Shown here piece by piece: positions 11,594 through 22,939 of a DNA stretch of 64,000 bases (positions within the stretch are counted from its first letter, which is position 1; every line of letters starts with the position of its first letter). The notes under the pieces were generated by a model. That model ran no database searches. It was not told the DNA's origin and saw only the letters and a list, made by a program, of their open reading frames with translations. Origin of the DNA: Bigelowiella natans CCMP2755 (Eukaryota; Cercozoa; Chlorarachniophyceae); the NCBI GenBank assembly GCA_000320545.1, contig ADNK01001088.1:62001-126000 (forward strand), given 5' to 3'. The position numbers and the translations under genes were made by a program.

Positions 11594-12861
11594 ATCCTGT
11601 GTTTGTCCAGTGAGATAGGTCTGTTTCATAGAGCTTCATCATTTTTGTCAAATTGTTCTAGATGTATCCCGTGGAGTGCCATATGGCCTCTGCTCTTGAT
11701 CGTGCTGAGGCCTTTCTGGAACTGCCTCAAGCCAAGATTGAAGAAAATTGACTGGCTCAGAAAGTACAAATAAAGCATTCCAACAATTACGTGTCTTATC
11801 CTTATTACTACCAAAGGTATATCGACGAGGAAGAAGAAGACAATAGTCCTGTAGAGTTGGTCTCTGTGTCAGAGAAGGAGGTGCTTATTTTCTCACCGCG
11901 ATTCACTTTTCCATTTGTCTTAACATGGCATGCATTATCCCTTACCTTAGGCAACTGATTTGAGATCCGGCGTTAAGCACATCAATTCAGAACAGGAATG
12001 GGACTCACTGATGTCCAAGGCAGCATCACTTGACTTACCAGGTGGTTAATATATCTAACGTGGATGCTTATAACGCAACCTGATTTCCCTGCTCGTAGTC
12101 TTGGTAAAGTTTACTGCTAGCTGGTGCAAGCCTTGCAAGGCTATAGCGCCACTTTTCCAATCCCTTGCCGAAGCAAATGGTGAACTGATCTTTGGAGAGG
12201 TAAGTGCCCCGCTCTATTGCCTATCTGATGATTTGAGAACGAGTAGAAACTCGTCTGACGCATCGTCAATCCCGCAACGCAGATTGACTATGACGCGAAC
12301 AAAAAGTTGGCTAAGAGGCTTGGTGCTAAGATAATGCCAACATTCCAACTATATAGGTTGAGAATATGATACAGCGAATGCGACATTAGATGAGTGGATC
12401 TGTTGTTTCAGGCATTTTACCAAGACTTCTGAATTTATAGGAGCGAAAGAGGTAAGATTATTTAATCCGCTTAATGTGATTATTCATACAACTCTCCCTT
12501 TCTACCTTAATCAATCAAGGAAAAGTTAAAGGATGCAGCCTCATTGTGTACTGCGGAGAAAAACAAATTAGAACTCGGTAAGGGCTTAATTATTCCTGGC
12601 AGCCTGATTCTAACCACACATGCTTCAATCCTGGCATATTTATCATTTCAAGTTAAGAGGGAAGGTGGAACAGCTAAGGAAGATGAGAAGGGACTCCTAA
12701 TGCTCCAATTCAATAAGGATTCTCGTGCGTTTAGCGTGGTCTCGAAGGCTGAAAATGAACCAACAGTTCTCTTCGTTGAAAGTGAACCGTTAGGGCGCAC
12801 TGTCGCTGTCAAAGAGAATTCCTCTGGTGATATCTCGTTCCATCATAATAGCCACCCCTGA
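11594..12861 (+). CDS. Thioredoxin-domain protein with hydrophobic N-terminus (start unresolved)
   Basis: Exons 11594-11763, 11817-11880, 11951-12041 and 12099-12199 join in phase, followed by 12283-12356 and shorter exons up to the long last exon ending at 12861. Before the thioredoxin domain come a hydrophobic stretch (SAIWPLLLIVLRPFW), a basic patch and an acidic linker (DEEEEDNSPVE). The domain has VKFTASWCKPCKAIAP with a WCKPC active site, then IDYDANKKLAKRLGAKIMPTFQLYR containing the cis-Pro. The layout suggests a membrane-anchored thiol-disulfide protein. The C-terminal extension (GLLMLQFNKDSRAFSVVSK) is unrecognised. A strong GTAAGG donor near 12578 may remove a segment of the last exon. 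No in-frame ATG was found for exon 1, so a 5' exon is missing. Confidence 0.7.
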
Positions 12862-13277
12862 AATTCAAACTAACTTTTTAATCTAGGTTTTGAATTCAAG
12901 AAACCGAGCGGTTGCAGAAGGCTCACCCCTTATGCGTATTACAATAAAAGCAGGCTATTTCTCAAAGGGCAGAGTTTTGATTGTGCCGCTGCTACCACTG
13001 ATTGAGAATAGGCATCGAATTATTCACAATCGTATTCTTTTGTGCTCACCGATTATATCTGTTGCTCTGTATGTGCATCGATGCAGCACGGTCAAGGTAT
13101 TGTATTATTCACATGATATGCAGCTGACACTGCTAGTAACGTACGTTTCGGTGGGCTGCCGCCTCGTGGCTTTCATAGCGCATGGCATGCATGTGATCGC
13201 AACGAGACGTACACAGCAGCACATCAGACTATGCTAGCTAGGTACTAGCACCTCTCAGCATAGCTATATATCAATAT

Positions 13278-13313
<36 letters not shown>

Positions 13314-13365
13314 CTAAGCAAATAACATTGCGAAACAAAACATGTGTGTTCAGTAGCTTGCTACT

Positions 13366-13429
13366 GTACGAGGGCATACATACTGATACTAAGATTCACG
13401 TTCAGCTACATGTACGAGTGTACAACGAG

Positions 13430-13468
<39 letters not shown>

Positions 13469-13489
13469 TAAGATTCACGTTCAGCTATA
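13366..13489. repeat. Local direct duplication interrupted by AT run
   Basis: The block CGAGGGCATA ... ACTAAGATTCACGTTCAGCTA occurs twice, at 13366-13410 and 13426-13489. The second copy is expanded by a TA run at 13433-13468. This points to a recent tandem duplication followed by microsatellite growth. Confidence 0.75.
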
Positions 13490-13550
13490 GGCTATTTGTA
13501 CGTACACTACGTATCGATCATGCTCGCCGTCGGCGCATCGTGCACGTACA

Positions 13551-13650
13551 TATGAGACGGATGTAATGCATGAAATACATTTTTTCAATAGTCATCCTAA
13601 TGTAGCTCTAGAGCTGTGCAATGCAGCGGCTACAGCGCTTATGCACGCGC
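13551..13650 (+). repeat. Dispersed 3'-flank element, copy B
   Basis: Same block order as copy A: ATGAGACGGATGTAATG, TTTTTCAATAGTCATCC, TAATGTAGCT, GCAGCGGCTACAGCGCTTATG. It lies in the 3' flank of the thioredoxin gene and in the same orientation as that gene, about 690 bp after the stop codon. Confidence 0.75.
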
Positions 13651-14031
13651 ATATATCTATGCATGTTTAATTGCATCGATCTACATGTAGCTGCGAGCAC
13701 AACGTATGCATACAAGGAGTATATGTGCCATTACCATAGATGTGCTAAATCCGAGAAACGTATCTGTAATATGCACAAGCCGAGGGGTTGACGCTCTGCT
13801 GATAAGAACCCCACTACAGAACTGTCGCTTTAGTTACTTCTAAAAGTTTACCTACTGCATACGTACGACGAAGATACGTATAGATCTATGAAATTTATCT
13901 CCGAAAAGAAGCCCATTTTGCTGCTATCTTTGGGACAAGAACAGGAAGTATCGCTAAATTCAAAGGAGCTGGATAAATATGAACGCAACAAATTAATAAC
14001 GATCAAAGTAGACTTTTACGTGCGATTAGTG

Positions 14032-15528
14032 TTAGTTTGACGAATAACCTAGAAATGCTGCGAAAGTCACCGCTGCGGCCCAGGTTCCAAGAGCTAAGTA
14101 CATTAACAGTTAGTTTCCACGTACGGTTGATGAGGTATAGTCCCTTCCCCAAAGTGGCATCTATCTATGATCAATTCAATTAAAGAACATGATGTGTGCA
14201 TATATTTAAAATGATAGTGGTTGTACTTTCTCCCAACGCCTCGGATACGCCAAAACGTGATATTATCCACGAAACGTCCAGCCCATGCAAAATGGCCTAG
14301 GACAGCAAGTTGTTGTGTCTAAATAATTCTTTCAGTTTGGAAATAAGATGGAAGTAATTTGTACCTGGTAGAGGGAGAATATGATCGTAACTCCCATAGC
14401 ACGGGAACCGAAATAGTAAGCCGCTCCATACACATTTATCAATTCACTTCCTTTTTCCCATAGCTACTCATAGATCCAATATAAAAGAAGGAAAATCAAA
14501 CATAAAGGCTCCTGAGTTACCATTTTTCGTGTAAAATTCCACATATTTTTCTATGTAAACTGTAAAACTCCAGCATATTTTTCGGTGTAATACCTTCATT
14601 GCCCAGGTTTGATTTTCATTCCCAACCTATGTTTAAAAATACAATCACCAAGCTTGCTTATTTTTTCTTCAAATGCTTATTCCTCAAATACATTGTCTTT
14701 ACCTTTTCTGGAGATGGTGATGACTTCTCTGTGACTAGACCAGAGAGTGCCATTATGTTGATCTTCGTGAGCGAAGGGAATACACGCGCAAGGGTTGCGG
14801 CAGCCTTTATAAAACCGCAGTCAGTTCGTTCTATTGCTTGTAATGAAAGTCTGACGTTACCGCAATGTTCAGTGGAAGCCGTATCCGTTTTATTGGCCTG
14901 AAGGCGAGATGAATACATCCCATTCAGATACTCAAAACTATATTACCAGCCTTCTCTACCTCGAAATAGCAAAAGCCAAAGCATACTCTGCACTGAATTT
15001 TATTCCAAGGAGACCTGATGAAACTCATGAATCTGGTAGATTTGATTAGCGTAAGTTTCTTTAGGCACCTAGGGTCTTGTAAATCGACCCAACAGCAGAA
15101 AGCTCCAGGAACATCTGATGATGCATTAACTTTCAATCCAACAAGGGGCAATTCATACCCTGAAAAAATGCTATTACGAATGTCCAAAAGGATTCCATTG
15201 GATATTTTTCCAGGCAAACATTTAGACGTCCAACGAGTCGCTCCATTGCAGATGAATCTTGATTAAAACGAGATTATGATGCAATGCACACATCTTTGGA
15301 TGAGCTACCTTCTTGCTTTACTGGAGCATCCTGCTGCGAGCTGTAGGTTCTACTTTTTGAATTGCCTGGAAGGTAAAGGGCCCGGATCTTGGCTGGAGCC
15401 ACCCCCAAGTTTTGGTAATTCCTCCTCCCATCCTTCCAGAACAACCGATGGGTGTCGCAGAGTGGGATGCATCCTCTGGAATACATCGTTGCGGCGCGCA
15501 TCGGCATCATCCCGGCACGGGCGATCAT
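14032..15528 (-). CDS. FAM210/DUF1279-like mitochondrial membrane protein
   Basis: Start ATG at 15528 begins an Arg/Met-rich presequence (MIARAGMMPMRAATMYSRG ... SKSRTYSSQQ) typical of mitochondrial import. Later exons, each phase-consistent, give EKYPMESFWTFVIAFFQG, LLGIKFSAEYALAFAISR, RIRLPLNIAAAATLARVFPS, NVYGAAYYFGSRAMGVTIIF, AILHGLDVSWIISRFGVSEA and LGTWAAAVTFAAFLGYSSN with stop at 14032. Hydrophobic helices and the pattern GLDV ... GVSEALG ... LGTWAAAV resemble the DUF1279/FAM210 family of inner-membrane proteins. The family is inferred from pattern memory, so membrane topology is more certain than the name. It is divergent from the RING gene. Confidence 0.7.
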
Positions 15529-16277
15529 TTGACGTGCAAGTAGCAGATGCAATGCAGAACAGGGCCGAAGGGTATTCCTTCGTGTCTGTCTGTGAAGCGA
15601 GCAAGTGGCTGCTATGAGGAGATCGATGCAGTAGCTGGCTCGTGCAGGTGTGCGAACGCGGGGGGGGTTCCGTCCGTCCGTCCGTCGTTCGTTCGTTCGT
15701 ACGTACGTTGTCGGTCGGAGTCGCTGTGCAGGAGGAGAGGTGAACAGAGAGAGAAAGACGAAAGAACATCGAACAGAAAAAAGGAAAGAATAGGAAATAA
15801 TAACAACGAGAAACTACTACTACTACTACTACTACTACCACGTACGTACGTAGCACATGAAGCACAAGAAAAAGAAGAGAAGAAGAGGCAAGAGAAAGAA
15901 AACGTTCTAGTCTGGTAGTTCGACCGAGTATTGAGCAGACCAACCGACGACGAAGCAACAACAAGAAAAACCCGGCATTGCAATAAACACAAATATAATC
16001 ACGATATACCCGCAAAACTTCCCAGGGAAATCAGGAAATCGTCCACATTTCAGCCCTGCTCTTGCAGCTGCAAATACCACGAGAAACTGATCAGGGTGGT
16101 GAGCATATTTAATAGTCGCGAAGAATTATTCTTTCTTTTGTCCTGAAATCCTTTGGAAATCCTAGAAATAATAGCTGCAAAACGTTGACGCACACGGTAA
16201 ATCACAAGCGTTGAGGGGCCTGGTAATCCTCTGCCAGATTGGCCAAGCAAGGAGCAGGCCTCTCCCCCTCCTCCACG
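15529..16277. promoter_or_regulatory. Divergent promoter region between FAM210-like and RING genes
   Basis: The two start codons face away from each other across about 750 bp. The stretch contains a tetranucleotide array (15670-15708; GTCC, then GTTC, then GTAC units), a CTA run (15815-15839) and purine-rich sequence. Long ORFs on both strands here are low-complexity consequences of the repeats. A noncoding 5' exon of the RING gene may also lie here. Confidence 0.45.
15670..15708. repeat. Degenerating tetranucleotide microsatellite
   Basis: CGTC units grade into CGTT and then CGTA units over about 39 bp, so the repeat unit changes step by step along the array. Located in the divergent promoter. 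Confidence 0.8.
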
Positions 16278-17555
16278 ATGATGGCCGGGGGGAACGGAAG
16301 TGGAAGCATTTATGGCCAGAATAGCATTGACGGCAACTACAACAACAACAACGGGGGTGACGCTAACAACGTGTTAATGCCCCTCCAGAGAAACAATGAT
16401 GCCGTAGTAGATCCTTTAACGGGTCAGCACCTTTTGGCAGGGCGATCTGCTAGAAATCTTATCCACCAGGTAACCATACTCAACATCTTCGTTCGTCTCT
16501 TTCAGTCCAGCCAGATAAAATATCGTATCTGTAGATAATCCCACGAAGGCGTACTGCGTTGCGTACTCGTATCTGAAATTATCCTAACTTTTTTGTCAGA
16601 GGGCTGCTGCACGAATGCTTCTGGTTCTACTGGCTGTGCTGTGCACCGTGAGCTTTGTAAGCCTTGATCGCTGTTACAGTTGCTCTCTTCTCATAATCCA
16701 ATCCATGCTCTCTTCGTCGACGTCGTAGGTTGCGTTGGGGTGGGTCCTCATTGAGTTCGCGAAGCATGAGAAAGATGAATGTGACGTGCCATTGGCGCTG
16801 TACGTAAAGGTGGGCTGTTTAACTGCGTTTTGAACGATAAATTGACCAACGGTACTTTCAGGTTTGGGTTGTGCTGTGGCTGTTCGGTGTCTGGAAGAAA
16901 GAGTTGTTCCACAAGATACTCCTGAGATGGTCACCACAAGGTACCACGCAACATCACGGCGTTTGAATCATCCCGGTAGTGAGACTAGGTATTTTTCTGA
17001 ATGGCAGATGGCGCTCCACCTTTTCGCGTGAGGCTCGTCGACTCCATATATTTAAGTGCTGTGCATGCCTGGGTAGCCATGGGAATATATTGGGTGGTCT
17101 CTTCCGAGACATGCCATGAAACTGCATCAGAGGTAATGCTGCATGAATGACATCGTTGATGTGAAGCCGTCCGTGCGCCTCTACCATCACCAATATCGCC
17201 ACCATTAATAAATTATCATGGATATATGCAGTTATACACGGCAGTAAAGTGGTGGGTGAGTTTGCAAACCGTAGTTCTAGCTATGAGCTCCATAGCAATA
17301 CTTGCATCCAGGTAATATAGCCTTCCCTTTTCCTTTGCTGTTTTCTCTCCATCATCCCTTTTGTCACGTGTCTCCATCTTACGAGACTTATGAGACGACG
17401 AGTGTAGGAAAATCATCTTTGTTCTCCTCAGGAATTTGATCTCCTGGGTACAGAACAGTAGTACATTCACCTTCGCCGAAGATCCTCGTGTAATTGTATC
17501 GAGAATGGAGGAAGTTAAATTCGATCCCGCGGTATTAAGATGATGTGTGTTCTAT

Positions 17556-17598
<43 letters not shown>

Positions 17599-18001
17599 AT
17601 GTTGTCTGTTAGACGCCTCAAGAATTAGCTACGTGTGACAGGTTCTAGTGGAGGAGAATGGCGAGGTTGAACATTGCTCGGTTTGCCAAGAGGCTTTCGA
17701 TCGGAATAAGACCATTCGCAGGTATTTGCATTTATCGTATACAAGATGATTTTCCTTTCATCGAGATTCAACTACTTGTTTTACAAAGGACGCCATGTGG
17801 ACATGTTTTCCATGAAGTCTGTCTCGCAACATGGTAATCAATACATTTACTCAATTTTCGTGTTCGAAAATGAAGATGATAACGTCCATCCCCAGGTATC
17901 AACGAAAGCCCACCTGTCCGTTGTGCAGAGCAGAGCATATAGGGGGGGGAGGAGCTGGTGCCGTAGGCAATAATCCTATCAGCTACGCAGCTATTGTTTA
18001 G
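16278..18001 (+). CDS. Multi-pass membrane RING-H2 E3 ubiquitin ligase
   Basis: Start ATG 16278 (MMAGGNGSGSIYGQ), then an Asn/Gly-rich leader with PLTGQHLLAGRSARNLIHQ, exon 16600-16656 (RAAARMLLVLLAVLCTVSF) and further in-phase exons giving about four hydrophobic helices, including VWVVLWLFGVWK, HAWVAMGIYWVVSS and LQTVVLAMSSIAILAS. The C-terminus holds a C3H2C3 RING-H2 finger: CSVC, then TPCGHVFHEVC, then CPLC. Stop TAG at 17999-18001. The plan of four membrane helices followed by a cytosolic RING matches plant membrane RING ligases. A TC run at 17558-17594 lies in the intron just before the RING exon. Confidence 0.88.
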
Positions 18002-18417
18002 TTTTATCTTTATCCTTCACCTTTGAGTTTCTTCTCCGTGTAAATTCTATACTTAGTTTATGTACGATTTGTATTGGCAAGCAAACATTAGTACACGTCT
18101 TGTTCAGAAATAAAAATGTAGATAGATTTTAGCACTGCCCACGTAATTCTTATTCCAATATGATAAATCTCGGTCGAACATACAGTCAAGATGTGTCGTT
18201 AAGGTGGCACGTAGATTTTCCGTCTTGCAGCACCCGTGTGTGTGATTTGCAGTTATGGTCGTGTCTAGCATTCCTAATTCACAAAACAATCTGTTCTTTG
18301 TAACATTTTCTAAGTTGAATCATAGCATGCTGCACAATGTTGCGTATATGCACGTACTTCTGTACTAGTTGCACTGTTGCTACTCTACTATACCCACGCT
18401 TTGAACAGCAATAATAA

Positions 18418-18490
<73 letters not shown>

Positions 18491-19495
18491 ATCCAAGCAG
18501 TGCATTGTCGGGCAATAGCTACTCACGCGCTGATGATTATCGTATTGGCGGCGCGCTCTACGCACATATGTCTACATATCAGCATACCTATGGTTGTTGA
18601 TGATCAGTGCTAGCTATGTCATGTACGATGCACAACCTCTCCGCTTGATATAGGCACATTAGGATGACTAAATTGAAAAAAAATGCATTTGTTTCAGTAC
18701 ATCCGTCTCATTGCACACTTGCTGAAACAAAGAAGTCTGGAAGTGTTTGCTGACACAAGCACTATAGCACAACTTAAGCGCTGTGGCAACTGCTATGCAA
18801 AGCTAACTTAGGATGACACTTAAACTTTTTAATAATAAGCGATGTACTTGACTCTAGCTGCAAGTTGCTTTGTGCACAGCGCAATGATGTAATAGTAATA
18901 TAAAGCATTAACGACGTCTAAATCTAGAGGGGGCCGAATAGCGTATTATTACACGACTACTAGCGATTATAATTATAGCGCTTCCATGTTGAACCACCAG
19001 TTCCACGTAGCGGTGGCAGTGTGCGTTATACAACATTAGTGCTGCACATTGATGACATAAACGGTATTATAGTCAAGAAAGTGCATGCTCTTATAGCTTC
19101 TGCACCGCCTGCCACGAAGGATTGAGCGAGTCAGTTGTGCCGTCTAAAATGCCGCACAAGGCCGCTGCTGCGCTCTATTTGCTGTATTTTGATGGTCAGC
19201 ATGCTACACTGGGAAAACTTTGTTCGGCAGGCGATTTCACGTTGCTATTAATCCGTATGCCGTAGTCATAGCTCGAGCTCGGCCAAAGATCTATATCAAA
19301 TCTCCGTTTAGACCACATGTACGAGCTATTATTAGCTCTCCATTTCCATTTTTGCACGTCCAAGACGCCTTTATCCCGAGCTCCTTCGCTTTCTCATAGC
19401 AGGCCTTCAGCAATGAGGGAAAGGCTCCGAGACTGACAAGAGGCATTGGGCATTGATCAGATCACAAAATCATTAATAAATGGGTCGTGGTATAG
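18002..19495. other. Convergent spacer with AT/GT run and two element copies
   Basis: No exon recognised. It carries a compound microsatellite (TA 18421-18452, GT 18453-18488) and, reversed, one full degenerate and one half copy of the dispersed element at 18655-18850. It is rich in CTAG and GCATGC words. Confidence 0.6.
18655..18850 (-). repeat. Dispersed 3'-flank element, degenerate copies E and F
   Basis: Read on the minus strand, 18768-18850 carries GTCATCCTAA, TAGC, GCATAGCAG and CAGCGCTTAAGTTGTG. Then 18655-18711 carries the other half, ATGAGACGGATGTA ... TTTCAATTTAGTCATCCTAA. Both lie downstream of, and in the same orientation as, the glycosyltransferase-like gene ending at 19496. Confidence 0.6.
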
Positions 19496-19955
19496 TCACC
19501 GGTTACACTCTATAAAGCCCTTCCTCATAGGAAGGACAGGGAACAGGTCCTCTATCTCCTTGATCGAAAGCCGCGCAATCTCCATTGTCCTCTCGTAGAA
19601 TGGCTCCCACGCAGAGCAACACATCCGTGGCCCTTTAGCCGCCACCTCGCATTTCTCCCACGGGCTTATCATCTCGAAGTAGCTGCAGCATAAATGGCAT
19701 TTAATCAATGCGGTTGCTACCTCATTCTGAAGCTGCATGTAATGGCGTTTGGCGACGATCGATGAAGAGATGGTTGATGGTAGTAGCATGTTAGCACCAC
19801 TTATTACTACGAAGACACAGGCAAATCATTCACCTATCACAGAGCGACCGTTGGCACAAATACACCCAATCATTAGTAGCTTGCCCAAAGATAAACTTTG
19901 CCGGAGGCGTGTACACAACTAAATAAACATTCATGTGTTTAAGATATGAGCCTCC

Positions 19956-20006
<51 letters not shown>

Positions 20007-20273
20007 ATGTGTGTGTATGTGTATGTGCTGTGGTAAATCGATGTTTGCACACTACTACATAAGTCTGATATCTCTCTGTTCGATCAGAGGTAAGTAGCAA
20101 AATCGTATTAATCGCTCGATCCATCAAGATTTGTCCAGTTCAACAGTGGGGAAGGGATAGAACCGCTGCTGCCTCTTGAATCTTTCTCAGCAGAGACTGG
20201 GTTGCTAAGAAAGCCCTCGATACTCGAAGTATCTCCCTCCTACATGGTGATGATCGATGGTGATGACCAATGA

Positions 20274-20305
<32 letters not shown>

Positions 20306-21756
20306 ATATGGAAAAACCACGAAAAATACTAGACAAACTGGCGTCAATCATATAGCCACAATGACAAATATACGAGAAAGAAAGGAGAATTACTACTACC
20401 TTTAAGAAGAGCAGATCTGGCCTTAAACGCACCATTATGTCGAACTTAAATCCTGATGCATCTTCAAACGCCGTTGCCATGCTAAATTCAGCATTAATGG
20501 AATAAGCACATCAACGTCCATCGCATTCTTTCTAATCATCGTAACCATCATCTTCACAAGGGTTATTTTATACACACACACATATATATAATATATGTAC
20601 CGGTATGTGTGTCGTACTCTGCGCCATGTGTGCCAAAAACGATCCAAGTCTAAAAGATGAGTCGCCCTCTGTGCGCACAACGTTCTCCTCTCAATGCAAT
20701 GAACGCAAGGGAAAAGAAAGCAATGTTCTCCTCTCAATGCAATGAACGCAATGGAAAAGAAAGCAGCTTTTATGCCGAGATCTGAGTCTTATGTGCATTC
20801 AAGATCGTGATCTGTCAGTGAGTTGCAAAGTGTCGATTGGGGACACCGCACTCAATGCTAGTTACTCCTCCATTTCCACGCTTTTGCTGCCTAACCCTTA
20901 CTACTACTATCATCACCGATTTCCAGTCACAGTGCTGTCTGTAATGTTGTGGTACAGCTGCACGATCTTCGTAAACCTGATCGTGCCATCGAAACAGCAC
21001 TGAGTCATGGAAGAAGGACAGGCGAGATTTCTAGGAAAATAGAGAAATTGCACCCCCCACGGAGAACACGTACTACATGCATATACACACTGAGTCGGGT
21101 GTGATTTACTTCGAATTGGATCGCCTGGATGTAGCCCTCGCCATCCGTTGAGTTCCACTCAGAAGTTATCCACTCCCTCACAACGTCTGGCGACGCCTGT
21201 ACGATTACAACCATTAGGAGAGCGGTCAAGCAGCTATATGGTGAGAAAGGGGACAAAGGGGTCGGTTGCTTGCTACCCCTTGGAACAGCGGACGGTTTCT
21301 GAACGCATCTCCATTGCCTGTCGCGAAGAAGAGCCAAACCTTTCGAGGAAGGAGTGGTTATATGACATGATTGCTTATAATTCTCTCGTTCTTCGTCTTG
21401 GACGCCTATAAATTGTTGCTACTAAATAAAACATAGTGTTAGGGTAGGAAGGGCACCTTATAGCCTTTCACTACAAGCGGTTCAATGATCCCCTTCAACT
21501 GAGATGTCCGAACTTCTTTCATCTCAAATGCCCTGATGTGCCCGGTGAATAGAATTGCGGCTCTCAGTTGGTGATTAGGCTTCGCCGTGGAACCTGCCCT
21601 TTCTTTTGGGGACGAGGAAGAGTTCGTTGGGGCTGAATATGCTTCTTCCACGTTGATTATGATTTCGTCGTGTAGCTCAAAGCCCTCTCCGCGTTCTCCG
21701 GCAATTTGTTGCTAGTGTAAATATTGTTTTATGAAACATGCAGACATGTCAAAGTT

Positions 21757-21795
<39 letters not shown>

Positions 21796-21970
21796 ACATT
21801 AGCACCGCATGTGCGCAAAGACATGTTCAAAATTGCGTATGTGCATACATAGCGTTGACGAGAACGAGGTGCGATAGCTAAAACACCTTTTCAGAAGTAA
21901 AGCCGAAGAATATAACTATGAGTGCCACCAGTGAAGCGGCCATGGTGGCACTTTTGAATTCGGATGCCAT
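19496..21970 (-). CDS. Type II membrane glycosyltransferase-like protein
   Basis: Start ATG at 21970 encodes a short N-terminus followed by a signal anchor (MAASLVALIVIFFGF), the layout of Golgi enzymes. The next exon ends RAAILFTGHIRAF ... GIIEPLVVKGYK. Further exons include SPDVVREWITSEWNSTDGEG and the segment AFEDASGFKFDIMVRLRPDL, which matches the [FY]D-x-x-[VM]-R-x-RPDL signature of uncharacterised Golgi nucleotide-sugar transferase-like families. Then come PPAKFIFGQATNDWVYLC and a Cys-rich last exon with stop TGA at 19496. Several middle exons are only provisionally joined. An intron or junction region holds a 43-bp tandem duplication (20682-20767). The enzyme donor and acceptor are unknown. 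Confidence 0.72.
19960..20003. repeat. TC microsatellite in intron
   Basis: Pure TC dinucleotide run followed by a short GT-rich stretch, inside an intron of the glycosyltransferase-like gene. On the coding strand it reads as a GA run. Confidence 0.8.
20682..20767. repeat. 43-bp tandem duplication
   Basis: Two nearly identical 43-bp units (20682-20724 and 20725-20767) beginning GTTCTCCTCTCAATGCAATG. One A/T-type difference is visible. It lies within the glycosyltransferase-like gene, probably in an intron. Confidence 0.85.
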
Positions 21971-22280
21971 TGATCTCGTCGCTTCAAATGGCGTTCTGAT
22001 CTGAGAGACTTGGGAGATTGCTATGGGATTCAACCCTTCGGTGTAGTAACCTGAGGTACGCCACCTGTTGTCGCAATCATCCCTTTACTCTCTTCGCTTG
22101 GTTCCCAGGAGGCATATCATCACCCATTGAAATTCATCCATTCATTCATTCATTCATTCATTCTCCTCTGCTGTGATCCATGATCTGGCTTTTTCTTCGT
22201 GGTTAGCCGACGAGCTTATTATTATTCTCTTGCTCCCTCTCAGAGGAGTCTCCTGAGTCTCTCTCTCTCCACTTAAAAAG

Positions 22281-22376
22281 ACTCGAGTGATCCTCTCGAG
22301 TTGCACTCACAAGTCCGGTTCCAAATGAACTCGAGGGACCCTCTCGAGTTGCACCCACAAGTCCAGTTCCAGATGA
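22281..22376. repeat. 48-bp tandem repeat with paired CTCGAG sites
   Basis: Unit 1 (22281-22328) and unit 2 (22329-22376) start ACTCGAG and end CCAAATGA or CCAGATGA, with a few substitutions. Each unit contains CTCGAG once near its start and TCTCGAG in the middle, so the pair forms a set of spaced palindromes. Confidence 0.85.
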
Positions 22377-22854
22377 CGACAGGAAGATGACAACAGAGTG
22401 AGTGCTCCTTTGGTGCAGTCATGCCAGGGGCTCCCATCTTCCTTCTCATGTGGCCCTCCACCTCAACTTGCAGCGTTGTGAGAAAAATGAAAAGAAATGT
22501 GTTCTTCCAAAAAGCATCAGCGCTTGCTCAATCAGTGTGTCAGCTAGATTCTCAAATGATCACATGACAAACACGTTCGCTTTCAGTTCATCTTTTTGGG
22601 ACACGGGTGTTGCACCCCACAGTTTTGAAATGACGACCAGAAAACCACGGCGTCACCGAAGTGAGACACATGCGACGTGCATGAATGATCGTCAGCGCGC
22701 ATGCTCATCGACCAAGCGCTCTAGCGCTGCTCATGCGAGGCTGTTGTTGAAGCTGCTGCAGCGCGTACCACTACGCGGGCACAAGTCACGTGCGACAACA
22801 AAGGGGTTGTCGCGGACATAGAACATAGATAACGTAGATATTAATATAGCATAG

Positions 22855-22939
22855 GCACGTGGGTTCCGGCGGGACCCATGGCAGCACACCGGAAGTGTGC
22901 TGCCCCACGTGCGGCGGCATTCGCGAAAGCTTCGCGAAT
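22855..22939. repeat. Two adjacent inverted repeats (CACGTG hairpin and TCGCGA palindrome)
   Basis: GCACGTGG (22855-22862) pairs with CCACGTGC (22905-22912), and GGCAGCACAC (22880-22889) pairs with GTGTGCTGCC (22895-22904) around a 5-nt loop. Seven bases later lies ATTCGCGAA-AGC-TTCGCGAAT (22919-22939), with perfect 9-bp arms. CACGTG is a G-box/E-box core, so these could be regulator sites. Confidence 0.8.

Larger units (their letters stand above)
12862..14031. other. Convergent spacer with AT repeats and a local duplication
   Basis: Contains TA runs at 13281-13311 and 13433-13468, a local direct duplication (13366-13410 and 13426-13489) and dispersed-element copy B (13551-13650). Apart from presumptive 3' untranslated sequence of the thioredoxin gene, no exon was recognised. 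Confidence 0.6.

Noticed and set aside
12890-13237. 115-codon ORF after the thioredoxin gene
   Set aside because: Begins just after the stop, probably in the 3' untranslated region, without protein-like features.
15350-16015. Long minus-strand ORF (221 codons) over the divergent promoter
   Set aside because: Its length comes from microsatellite-encoded Val/Ser runs, and it overlaps in another frame the well-supported presequence exon of the FAM210-like gene.
20205-20480. Poly-His ORF on the minus strand
   Set aside because: The His run is a translation of an ATG/GAT microsatellite in an intron; only the AFEDASGFKFD exon is coding.
22402-22821. 139-codon ORF upstream of the glycosyltransferase-like gene
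   Set aside because: No splice borders, no family features, low-complexity Arg/Ser content, and it overlaps palindrome-rich noncoding sequence.
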